This document shows, one piece after another, positions 7,642 through 13,888 of a stretch of DNA of 19,183 bases. Within the stretch, counting starts at the first letter, position 1; each line of letters opens with the position of its first letter. Source of the stretch: a bacterium. GTDB taxonomy: Bacteria > Bacteroidota > Bacteroidia > Cytophagales > Thermonemataceae. The position numbers were made by a program, and so were the translations under genes. The notes beneath the pieces were generated by a model. The model did no database searches. It saw only the letters and a program-made list of their open reading frames with translations, and was not told the origin of the DNA. The DNA is taken from the NCBI GenBank assembly GCA_025362415.1, contig JANYGM010000152.1, positions 1-19,183 on the forward strand, in the 5' to 3' direction.

Positions 7642-7715
7642 TAAATAAAAAATCTCCCAAAATGGCTTTAAAGACTTTTGTCAAAATAAGTGCAGTTAAT
7701 AACCTTAGTGATGCT
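7642..7715 (+). repeat. Right copy of the direct repeat shared with 1309-1382
   Basis: This copy covers the leader and first 18 codons of the intact trpF-like gene. It is identical to 1309-1363 over its first 55 nt and then diverges. With the left copy it brackets about 6.3 kb that holds the export genes, mazEF and the ABM gene. Confidence 0.9.
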
Positions 7716-8327
7716 CGGTATTGTGCAGGAATGGGCGTTGATATGCTTGGATTTGCACTAGAAACAGATAATCCTGATTTTATTTTGCCTGAAAAATACA
7801 CAGAAATCATTGGTTGGCTTTCTGGTGTGCAGTTTGTTGGAGAATTTGAAACATCAAACCTTGAGCAAATCAATACAATATTAGAAAATTATCCTATAAA
7901 TGCGCTTCAAATAGCTAATGAGGACATTATTGCAGAAATTCAGTACAAAAAAGAAAAAGAAGATTTGGAAGATTTTATTCCTATTATTTTCAAAATAAAT
8001 CTTAACCAAAGTAATAATAATAGCCTTAATTTTGATGAATTAAGCATTTTATTTGAGAAATATAAAAAAACAGTCAGTTATTTTTTATTAGAAAATAAAG
8101 ATAAGATAAATAACACTTTTTCTCCAAAAGAACTAGAAGAATTATTAAAACTCACTGCAAAATTTCCAATAATATTGGGCTTTTGTGTCAATAAAAATAA
8201 TGTAAATAATTTAATTGATAATTACAATATTGCTGGAATTTCTTTGAAAGGTGGCACAGAAATACGTGCTGGATATAAAGATTTTGATGATTTAGCCGAA
8301 ATTTTGGAAGTAATTGAAATTGACTAA
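7662..8327 (+). CDS. TrpF-like (phosphoribosylanthranilate isomerase family) protein lacking catalytic residues
   Basis: A 221-residue TIM-barrel protein. The start (FVKISAVNNLSDARYCAGMGVDMLGF) and end (GISLKGGTEIRAGYKDFDDL, the phosphate-binding region) follow the TrpF pattern. TrpF uses a Cys in the first strand (K-I-C-G) and an Asp in a middle strand. Here the equivalent positions appear to be S10 (KISA) and E144 (FLLE), so normal isomerase activity is doubtful. A lysine/glutamate-rich insert lies near 95-104. No other trp genes are nearby. It may act on another sugar phosphate or have a non-enzymatic role. The first 18 codons are duplicated at 1329-1382. Confidence 0.72.
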   Translation: MALKTFVKISAVNNLSDARYCAGMGVDMLGFALETDNPDFILPEKYTEIIGWLSGVQFVGEFETSNLEQINTILENYPINALQIANEDIIAEIQYKKEKEDLEDFIPIIFKINLNQSNNNSLNFDELSILFEKYKKTVSYFLLENKDKINNTFSPKELEELLKLTAKFPIILGFCVNKNNVNNLIDNYNIAGISLKGGTEIRAGYKDFDDLAEILEVIEID

Positions 8328-8330
8328 ATA

Positions 8331-8386
8331 ATTGTGAATTGTGAATTGTGAATTGTGAATTGTGAATTGTGAATTGTGAATTACGA
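8331..8386. repeat. Heptamer tandem repeat (ATTGTGA)
   Basis: Seven perfect tandem copies of the 7-mer ATTGTGA at 8331-8379 and one degenerate copy (ATTACGA) at 8380-8386. The array begins 3 bp after the trpF-like stop codon. The same word occurs singly or in pairs, often inverted, in other intergenic gaps (near 4258-4275, 7551-7560, 10539-10555, 13489-13497). This looks like a slippage-prone dispersed satellite. Confidence 0.92.
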
Positions 8387-8434
8387 ATTACTGTTTGTCG
8401 CAGTTATTTTTCGTCAAAAAATGTATTATCATTT

Positions 8435-8476
8435 CTAATTCCTAATTCCTAATTCCTAATTCCTAATTCACAATTC
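8435..8476. repeat. Second heptamer tandem repeat (CTAATTC)
   Basis: Five perfect copies of CTAATTC at 8435-8469, followed by ACAATTC at 8470-8476. It is close to the reverse complement of the first array (GAATTGT/GAATTAC), so the two arrays could pair as a stem across the 8387-8434 spacer. It lies between the trpF-like gene and the htpG promoter. Confidence 0.9.
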
Positions 8477-8488
8477 ATAATTATTTCC

Positions 8489-8524
8489 TGCCATTTTGTC
8501 GCTTTTTTCTTTGTTTTATCTTAT
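8489..8524 (+). promoter_or_regulatory. Candidate htpG promoter with a TGCCATTTTGTC element
   Basis: TTTG at 8495-8498, an 18-bp spacer, and TATCTTAT at 8517-8524 partly match the Bacteroidota promoter. The -33 box lies within TGCCATTTTGTC (8489-8500). A similar word, TGACAATTTGACA, lies at 13646-13658 upstream of the hsp20 gene. The shared word could be a heat-shock control site, but two cases are weak evidence. Confidence 0.4.
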
Positions 8525-8597
8525 GGAATGAATTTTGATAACATAGTTTTATAAAATAAATTCTAAAAAAACTCTAAAACTTAAAATAAAAAGAATT

Positions 8598-10436
8598 ATG
8601 TCACAAGAAACAGAGAAAGAAAAAGGCAATATTTCTATCAATACGGAGAATATTTTCCCTATTATTAAGAAATTTTTGTATTCTGACCACGAGATTTTCC
8701 TGCGTGAACTCGTGTCTAATGCCGTTGATGCTTGTCAAAAAATCAAGCGTATAACTGCCTTAGGAGAGTCTGCAGACCCTTTGGGAGAACTTAAAGTAAG
8801 CGTTTCTGTTGATGAAACTGCCAAAACAATTACTATCAGTGACAACGGTTTGGGTATGACTGCTGAAGAAATCAAAAAATATATCAACCAAATTGCGTTT
8901 TCTGGAGCTACTGAATTTGTAGAAAAATACAAGGACAAAGGAGATGAAAAACAAATAATTGGACATTTTGGGCTAGGTTTTTACTCTGCTTTTATGGTGT
9001 CTGATTTTGTGGAAATAATCACAAAATCTTTTCAAGCAGACACGAAAGCCGCTAAATGGTCTTGTACGGGCAATACAGAATTTGAAATTGTGGAGGCTGA
9101 CAAAACGACACGTGGCACAGATATTATTCTGCATATTTCTGAAGATTCAGCAGAATTTTTGAATAATGCAAGAGTAAAAGGCGTTTTGGATAAATATTGC
9201 AAATTTTTGCCTATTCCTATTGAATTTGAGGAGAAAATCCTTAACAATCCTACACCACTTTGGTCAAAAGCTCCCGCAGACCTCACAAAAGAAGATTATC
9301 TTAATTTTTATAAAGAATTGTACCCATATTCAATGGATGAGCCGTTGTTTTGGATACATCTAAATGTTGATTTTCCGTTTAATCTTACAGGAGTGCTTTA
9401 TTTCCCAAAAATAAGCAATAAGTTTGAGCAAAACCGCAACAAAATCCAACTTTATTCTCGTCAAGTATTCATTACAGATGAGGTAAAAGACGTTGTACCA
9501 GAGTTTTTGATGCTTTTACACGGCGTTATTGACTCGCCAGATATTCCTTTGAACGTATCTCGTAGTTATTTGCAAGCTGATGCAAACGTGAAGAAAATAA
9601 ATAGCTATATCACCAAAAAAGTTTCTGATAAATTAGCAGAAATTTTCAAAGATGACCGCCCAAATTTTGAAGCAAAATGGGACAGTATTGGCGTTTTTGT
9701 GAAGTATGGAATGATTACTGATGAAAAATTTTCGGAGCGTGCCGTTAATTTTTGTCTTCTTACTAACGTAGAAAACAAACAATTTACAATAGAAGAGTAT
9801 AAAAATTTCATTGAAACAAACCAAAAAGACAAAAGTGGAAAGTCTATTGTTTTGTTCACAAATAATCCAGAAACACAAGATACTTACATCAGCTCTGCAC
9901 GCAAACGTAGCTATGACGTGCTTAAACTTGATGGCGTGATTGACCAACATTTTGTGCAGGTTTTGGAAAGAAAACTGGAAAATACTGACGTAAAACGTGT
10001 TGATGCAGATTCTATTGATAGACTCATTGACAAAGACATCAAAGTAGAAATTTCTTTGAGTGAAGATGAACAAAACACGCTGAAAGATGCTTTTAAACGT
10101 GTTTTAGGCAACGACAAACTTAATGTAACTGTTGAGGCTTTGCCAACTGACGAGATGCCTGTAGTGCTTGTAATGCCCGAGTTTATGCGCCGTATGCAGG
10201 AAATGAGTGAGGCGCAAGGTATGGATATGAATATGTTTGGTGGCGCACCACAGTTTAATGTTATCATCAATGGTAACCATAAATTGATACATAAAATCCT
10301 AAAAACTACGGCAACAGCAGTAAATGATGCATTGATACATCAAATTTATGATTTAGCATTACTTTCTCAAAACAAACTTTCTGGAGCAAACCTAACAGCT
10401 TTTATTACTAGAAGCGTTTTGATGTGTGAAGTTTAG
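8598..10436 (+). CDS. htpG: HtpG, bacterial Hsp90 chaperone
   Basis: A 612-residue cytosolic ATP-dependent chaperone, close to the usual bacterial length of about 620. The GHKL ATPase motifs are complete: LRELVSNAVDA (E37 and N41), DNGLGM (82-87), GHFGLGFYSAFMVSDF and GTDIIL. The middle domain carries the conserved DIPLNVSRSYLQ motif that contacts the ATP phosphate. The C-terminal dimer domain ends in a long helix region. The gene is monocistronic and is followed by a strong hairpin. Several open frames on the opposite strand are shadows of this gene. Confidence 0.97.
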   Translation: MSQETEKEKGNISINTENIFPIIKKFLYSDHEIFLRELVSNAVDACQKIKRITALGESADPLGELKVSVSVDETAKTITISDNGLGMTAEEIKKYINQIAFSGATEFVEKYKDKGDEKQIIGHFGLGFYSAFMVSDFVEIITKSFQADTKAAKWSCTGNTEFEIVEADKTTRGTDIILHISEDSAEFLNNARVKGVLDKYCKFLPIPIEFEEKILNNPTPLWSKAPADLTKEDYLNFYKELYPYSMDEPLFWIHLNVDFPFNLTGVLYFPKISNKFEQNRNKIQLYSRQVFITDEVKDVVPEFLMLLHGVIDSPDIPLNVSRSYLQADANVKKINSYITKKVSDKLAEIFKDDRPNFEAKWDSIGVFVKYGMITDEKFSERAVNFCLLTNVENKQFTIEEYKNFIETNQKDKSGKSIVLFTNNPETQDTYISSARKRSYDVLKLDGVIDQHFVQVLERKLENTDVKRVDADSIDRLIDKDIKVEISLSEDEQNTLKDAFKRVLGNDKLNVTVEALPTDEMPVVLVMPEFMRRMQEMSEAQGMDMNMFGGAPQFNVIINGNHKLIHKILKTTATAVNDALIHQIYDLALLSQNKLSGANLTAFITRSVLMCEV

Positions 10437-10472
10437 TTTGAAGTATTGCCTGAAATATTTGTTGTATTACTA

Positions 10473-10528
10473 AATACTCCACTAAAAAGCTGTAACAAAT
10501 ACTTGTTACAGCTTTTTAGTGGAGTATT
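10473..10528. terminator. 26-bp perfect hairpin between convergent genes
   Basis: Arms 10473-10498 and 10503-10528 pair without mismatch around the 4-nt loop ATAC. The inner stem CTGTAACAA/TTGTTACAG is flanked by A5/T5 tracts, so it can act as an intrinsic terminator for htpG (+) and for the roadblock gene (-). Pairing continues beyond the T-tract (ACTCCACT/AGTGGAGT), which is longer than a simple terminator needs. Confidence 0.8.
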
Positions 10529-10554
10529 CAAAATTAAAAATTCACAATTCCTAA

Positions 10555-10947
10555 TTACAAAGTGTCTATAATTTCTTGTAATTTTGGTGTAGCACCACCC
10601 AAAACCACTTTTATCATTGCCATATTTGAAGATGCGCTGTCAGCAGCAAAATAAATAATATATTTTGGATTGATAAATTTGATGAAGTGAATTTGCGTTG
10701 TCAGCGTAATAATCATATCTGCAATGCTTTCACCTTTTAGATTAAGCGCAGCCATTGCCTTCATTTTTTGTTTCACAACTTCTGCGTTGTAAGCAGCCGC
10801 AACACTTAGGTCAAAGTCTGGGCGTGTAGAATAAGTAGCAAGTGCCATTCCTGAGGCAAGTTCAACAACAGAAATACCTATTGTTCCTGCAATTTCTTTA
10901 CCAATCCCCACAAGGATTGCATTAAGTTGAGATTCTTTGTTTTCCAT
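10555..10947 (-). CDS. Roadblock/LC7-like protein (second copy)
   Basis: A 130-residue protein predicted to adopt the roadblock/LC7 (MglB-like) fold: an N-terminal helix, the strand pair GISVVELASGMALATYS, a long helix (VAAAYNAEVVKQKMKAMAAL), the strand MIITLTTQIHFIKFI, and YIIYFAADSASSNMAMIKVVL. Roadblock proteins bind and often activate Ras-like GTPases. It is the last gene of the GTPase cluster, 131 bp downstream of the GTPase, so it may have its own signal or depend on read-through. It differs clearly from the roadblock protein at 12276. The heptamer-like sequence TTCACAATTCCTAATTA overlaps its stop codon. Confidence 0.75.
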   Translation of the reverse strand: MENKESQLNAILVGIGKEIAGTIGISVVELASGMALATYSTRPDFDLSVAAAYNAEVVKQKMKAMAALNLKGESIADMIITLTTQIHFIKFINPKYIIYFAADSASSNMAMIKVVLGGATPKLQEIIDTL

Positions 10948-11078
10948 AGTTTATACAGATTGTTTTTTAAGATGATTGAAAATAGTGAGTAGTAATTTTG
11001 TTGCTTATGTCTTCATACACAACGACACTATAATAGCATTTATTGTAGTGAATAACCTTTATTATTCTGATTTGAAAA

Positions 11079-11630
11079 TCAACTCATAGCCAAAGAAATA
11101 AGTGTGATGGCAGCATCTTTTACCTCTTCTGGATTATTTGGGTTAAGAGGCAAATATTGTATATCTCGCCCAAGAAGTGCCACCACAGCGGAGAAAGCCA
11201 AACTATCAGGCACATCTAGCTTCGTAACACACACAATATAAGGGATTTCTGGGTAATATTGCTGAAAGTATGAAATAATACCATTTGTTTCCAACACAGA
11301 ATCCATACGAGAGGCATCAGCAAGAAAAATAAGCCCAAAACAGTTTTCTGCGAGTACGTCCCACATAAAACTAAATCTTTTTTGCCCTGGTGTGGCATAA
11401 ATATGCAATACCAAATCTTCATCTACAGTAAGCAGACCAAAATCCATAGCAACTGTTGTATATTCTTTGAGTAGCAATGTAGCAGCATCTGTTACGGCTT
11501 CATCTGTAGTAATAGGCTCAATTTCGCTTATTGCTCTCACAAAAGTTGTTTTACCTGCGCCTACATCTCCAGATACGACCAGTTTTAGTACTTGTTTCAT
11601 AGTTTGTGGTTGGTTGGCAGCTTGTGTCAT
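11079..11630 (-). CDS. CvnD-type Ras-like small GTPase
   Basis: A 183-residue GTPase. It has P-loop GDVGAGKT (21-28), the switch I region TTVAMDFG (58-65), switch II YATPGQKRF (78-86, ATPG in place of DxxG), and TKLD (136-139) for guanine recognition. The run SEIEPITT...TTVAMDFG...DEDLVLHIYATPGQ closely follows the CvnD GTPases of actinobacterial conservons rather than MglA. The start ATG overlaps the upstream stop as ATGA, giving translational coupling; Met11 is an alternative start. It probably works as a switch controlled by the two roadblock proteins of the cluster. The output is unknown. Confidence 0.88.
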   Translation of the reverse strand: MTQAANQPQTMKQVLKLVVSGDVGAGKTTFVRAISEIEPITTDEAVTDAATLLLKEYTTVAMDFGLLTVDEDLVLHIYATPGQKRFSFMWDVLAENCFGLIFLADASRMDSVLETNGIISYFQQYYPEIPYIVCVTKLDVPDSLAFSAVVALLGRDIQYLPLNPNNPEEVKDAAITLISLAMS

Positions 11631-12235
11631 TTTTTATAAGATAACGAAGAAACTTTACTAAGCAATTTTTGTAATAACATTTTCTTAACCATATCCGTAG
11701 TATTTTCCGTAGTTTCTTGTGGTGCGACCTCTTTTCCAAAAATAAGTTCTCCTACTAAAAAAAGGCGGTAAGTAGCATTTTCTAGCTTTTGTGCATCTTT
11801 GTTTGGGTAAAATGCAATCAAATCTGCTAATGTTCTTATTTCAGACTTGATGAAAAACAAATATACTAAAAAATCCTCGTTAGTCAAATCTGCAAGTTTA
11901 TAAAAAATATTTTTCACTCCTTTTTTAAGGGTTCTATTGTATAAATGTTCTTTACAAATTTGGCTGATATTAGTATCTGTATGTCCCATATCCCATAAAA
12001 TACCTAATAATGAAAAAATTTGATAGGTTTTAGGGATTATTTGCTCCACAAATGTTATCTCTGCTATTTGAAGATGCTGAATATTTTTTATAAACAAATC
12101 TTTGTTATCATCAACCACTATTTGCCCATCAGATACAGTTACAGATACGCTTTCGTCCACCACCACAGTAAGCAGACCACTCTTATTCTCCATTAAAATG
12201 GGATTAAGAATAGCAATATTTTTGAATAGTTGCAT
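11627..12235 (-). CDS. Unknown protein with possible PATAN-like N-terminus, GTPase partner
   Basis: 202 residues from the ATG at 12235. I chose this start over the one at 12265 because its leader, AAATAAAATT-ATG, is identical in form to that of the upstream roadblock gene. The family is not recognised with confidence. Residues 18-38 (NKSGLLTVVVDESVSVTVSDGQIVVDD) resemble the strand pattern of PATAN/DUF4388 domains, which occur with roadblock/GTPase systems. The rest is mainly helical. The 4-bp overlap with the GTPase (ATGA) suggests the two proteins are made in step and may bind. In actinobacterial conservons, CvnC (DUF742) holds this position. Confidence 0.7.
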   Translation of the reverse strand: MQLFKNIAILNPILMENKSGLLTVVVDESVSVTVSDGQIVVDDNKDLFIKNIQHLQIAEITFVEQIIPKTYQIFSLLGILWDMGHTDTNISQICKEHLYNRTLKKGVKNIFYKLADLTNEDFLVYLFFIKSEIRTLADLIAFYPNKDAQKLENATYRLFLVGELIFGKEVAPQETTENTTDMVKKMLLQKLLSKVSSLSYKK

Positions 12236-12275
12236 AATTTTATTTATGTTTGATTGTGTACACAAACAAGTTGAA

Positions 12276-12647
12276 CTAAACTAGCTCACTTTGTTCAGAA
12301 AGTTGCTTTGCCGCTTCTCTGGCAAGCAAATTTATCATTCCAATATTGCAACGAGTGTCCACAATAAGTGTAAGCACTTTTTTTGCTCCTGCCGCAAGAA
12401 TGATATAAGTGGCATCTTCTCCTTTAATTTGCACTTCATTAAGCGCACCAAAGTTCATTTCGGAGGCAGATTTTTTGGCAAGCCCAAGTACGGCTGCAGA
12501 AAGTGCTGCCACTTTATCAGGGTTGATGTCGTGTATGTTAGAATGGAGCATCAACCCATCACTGCTAATTACAGCTACCGCTTTGATGTCGGTGCTACTA
12601 GCCATTAAATGGTCTATACTGTTTTGGAAATTTTCTATTGTGGTCAT
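12276..12647 (-). CDS. Roadblock/LC7 protein (first gene of the GTPase operon)
   Basis: A 123-residue roadblock/LC7 protein, similar in layout to CvnB and MglB, which act on partner Ras-like GTPases. Visible pattern: the strand pair IKAVAVISSDGLMLHSNI, a helix with KVAALSAAVLGLAKKSA, the strand LNEVQIKGEDATYIILAAG, the strand VLTLIVDTRCNIGMINLL, and a final helix. It leads the operon, has a strong Bacteroidota promoter, and starts after AAATAAAATT-ATG. It probably controls the GTPase cycle at the membrane or a cell pole; localisation is inferred from MglB only. Confidence 0.85.
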   Translation of the reverse strand: MTTIENFQNSIDHLMASSTDIKAVAVISSDGLMLHSNIHDINPDKVAALSAAVLGLAKKSASEMNFGALNEVQIKGEDATYIILAAGAKKVLTLIVDTRCNIGMINLLAREAAKQLSEQSELV

Positions 12648-12696
12648 AATTTTATTTAAAAATGTATTTTGTAAATATTTTTGTAAGTAATTTTTT

Positions 12697-12727
12697 CAAA
12701 GTTACACATAAAAACTACATTTCCAAA
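12697..12727 (-). promoter_or_regulatory. Promoter of the roadblock/GTPase operon
   Basis: On the minus strand: TTTG (12727-12724), a 19-bp spacer, TAACTTTG (12704-12697). This is a perfect match to the Bacteroidota consensus. The expected leader is about 43 nt to the ATG at 12647. Confidence 0.75.
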
Positions 12728-12779
12728 AATAAATACAACTTTTTTTAAACAATTTTTGCTATTTTTAGTTACAAATTTT

Positions 12780-13472
12780 TTATTTCCAATAATAGAGGTT
12801 TTTCTTGAATTTTCGCCAAAAAATGTACATTTCTGTTAGTTTTAGTTGTAGTTTTTCTGCAAAAGAAATACCAAATAAATCTTTTTTGATAAAAACTGTA
12901 TCAGATTTATCTTTATACCAAACCACATAATTATTTTTTGTTATCCAGTTTTTTATTTCCAATAAAAATGGATTTTCATAAAATTTTCCGTGTGTTTCTA
13001 TAGACAAAACCTTTGGTCTGCTTGTCATATTTTTGAGTACATACCATTCTGCGCCCTCAATATCCACACTTAGCAAATCAATATCTCCGCTATCAATACC
13101 AGAAAATAGCCTACAAGGTACTTCAAACATATTTTCTTCAGAGATTTTATACTCATCATTGACAAGCGCAGGGCTTGCTTTTAGCTCACTAATAAAAGTA
13201 GAAGCTGCCGCTTTGGAAAGTTTTATCACACCATCATAATCATAAATAGCATACGGAAACAGCGTAATATTTGTCTGATTTCTAAAAAAATCATTGATAG
13301 CAGCAATATGACTAGCATCAGGCTCAACAAGTGTAGTTTTGATATTATCCAAAATAAAATCTACAATATTAGAAGTTTCGGGCAGGTACACGCCGACCTC
13401 GCATACGTGAGAAAATTTGATGTTTCTTTCTTTGAGTTTTTTATAAATGGGTTTGTTTTGCTGATAATTCAT
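12780..13472 (-). CDS. FkbM-family methyltransferase
   Basis: 230 residues from the ATG at 13472. The open frame extends upstream to 13820, but that part crosses a promoter, two repeats and low-complexity DNA, so I reject it. The protein has FkbM features: CEVGVYLPETSNIVDFIL, LVEPDASHI (acidic residue for SAM binding), DLLSVDIEGAEWYVLKNM (the hallmark D-x-E-G-A-E), and VLSIETHG. The family methylates hydroxyl groups on sugars and polyketides; many bacterial members act on surface glycans. No glycan cluster surrounds it, so the substrate is open. It is transcribed in the same direction as the GTPase operon but has its own promoter. Confidence 0.85.
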   Translation of the reverse strand: MNYQQNKPIYKKLKERNIKFSHVCEVGVYLPETSNIVDFILDNIKTTLVEPDASHIAAINDFFRNQTNITLFPYAIYDYDGVIKLSKAAASTFISELKASPALVNDEYKISEENMFEVPCRLFSGIDSGDIDLLSVDIEGAEWYVLKNMTSRPKVLSIETHGKFYENPFLLEIKNWITKNNYVVWYKDKSDTVFIKKDLFGISFAEKLQLKLTEMYIFWRKFKKNLYYWK

Positions 13473-13501
13473 TTTTTTGAGTTGTAAGTTGTGAATTGCT
13501 A

Positions 13502-13532
13502 CAAATGTATTTAAAACTTCTTTAAAAACAAT
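13502..13532 (-). promoter_or_regulatory. Promoter of the FkbM methyltransferase gene
   Basis: On the minus strand: ATTG (13532-13529), a 19-bp spacer, TACATTTG (13509-13502). The -7 element is perfect and the -33 element keeps the TTG core. It lies 30 bp upstream of the ATG at 13472 and inside the longer open frame, which supports the shorter protein. Confidence 0.6.
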
Positions 13533-13542
13533 ATTTTGTTTC

Positions 13543-13574
13543 ACCACATAGGCACATAGAAAACATAGAAATAC
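13543..13574 (+). repeat. 32-bp direct repeat, left copy
   Basis: Identical over all 32 bases to 14479-14510 (begins ACCACATAGGCACATAG). The two copies lie 936 bp apart in the same orientation and bracket the hsp20 gene with its upstream control region. The word looks like a dispersed intergenic repeat of Bacteroidota. Confidence 0.9.
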
Positions 13575-13710
13575 AGTTATTTTGAGATAACTACTGACAA
13601 AATAAGACAATATGGCATTTTTATTACAATATTTACATACAAATATGACAATTTGACATACTTTGTATAATATTTTAGGCAATTTTAAAGAAAATAAAGC
13701 GTTAAAGAAT

Positions 13711-13727
13711 TTGGCACAAGAGTTGTT
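13711..13727 (+). promoter_or_regulatory. Candidate sigma-54 promoter of hsp20
   Basis: TTGGCAC-AAGAG-TTGTT fits the sigma-54 -24/-12 consensus (TTGGCAC-N5-TTGCT) with a single mismatch, C to T in the -12 box, and with correct spacing. Transcription would start near 13737, leaving a leader of about 150 nt that carries a palindromic repeat. No activator site was identified. Confidence 0.5.
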
Positions 13728-13758
13728 AAAATACTTATCAGAATTGCAATTCAAAAAA

Positions 13759-13854
13759 CTGCCCCCAACCCAAAGGGAGTAATACAAGTACATTGTTATT
13801 AAAATGATAAATGTATTCAAAGTCCCCTTGCGCTACGCTAGGGATTTAGGGGCT
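13759..13854. repeat. G/C-rich palindromic repeat in the hsp20 leader
   Basis: The left end is CTGCCCCCAACCCAAAGGGAG and the right end AAAGTCCCCTTGCG...GGGATTTAGGGGCT. The right half resembles the repeat inside the C39 gene (5083-5157). It lies between the candidate sigma-54 promoter and the hsp20 start codon, so it would be transcribed and could fold in the mRNA leader. Confidence 0.65.
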
Positions 13855-13888
13855 AAAAAAATTAATCTAAAAATAAACTAATACAACT

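Larger units (their letters stand above)
13473..13888. other. 416-bp intergenic region with promoters and repeats
   Basis: This gap separates the divergent FkbM and hsp20 genes. It holds the FkbM promoter (13502-13532), a 32-bp repeat (13543-13574), a TGACAATTTGACA word (13646-13658), a candidate sigma-54 promoter (13711-13727) and a G/C-rich palindromic repeat (13759-13854). The minus-strand open frame through it is not a credible protein. No RNA gene was recognised. Confidence 0.7.

Noticed and set aside
8331..8476. CRISPR-like array
   Set aside because: The units are contiguous 7-mers with no spacers.
8735..10292. Minus-strand open frames opposite htpG (60-146 codons)
   Set aside because: They are shadows of htpG codon use, lack recognisable domains, and overlap a firmly assigned gene.
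11026..11050. Hairpin between the GTPase and the second roadblock gene
   Set aside because: The arms pair imperfectly (9 of 11) and are A/T-rich with no T-run; too weak to call a terminator or attenuator.
12236..12265. Ten extra N-terminal residues (start MCTQ) on the unknown GTPase-operon protein
   Set aside because: The ATG at 12235 has the same AAATAAAATT leader as the preceding gene and so is preferred.
13473..13820. N-terminal extension of the FkbM methyltransferase in an open frame
   Set aside because: It crosses a good promoter (13502-13532), the 32-bp repeat and part of a palindrome, and reads as Cys/Phe/Asn-rich low-complexity sequence; family homology begins after the ATG at 13472.
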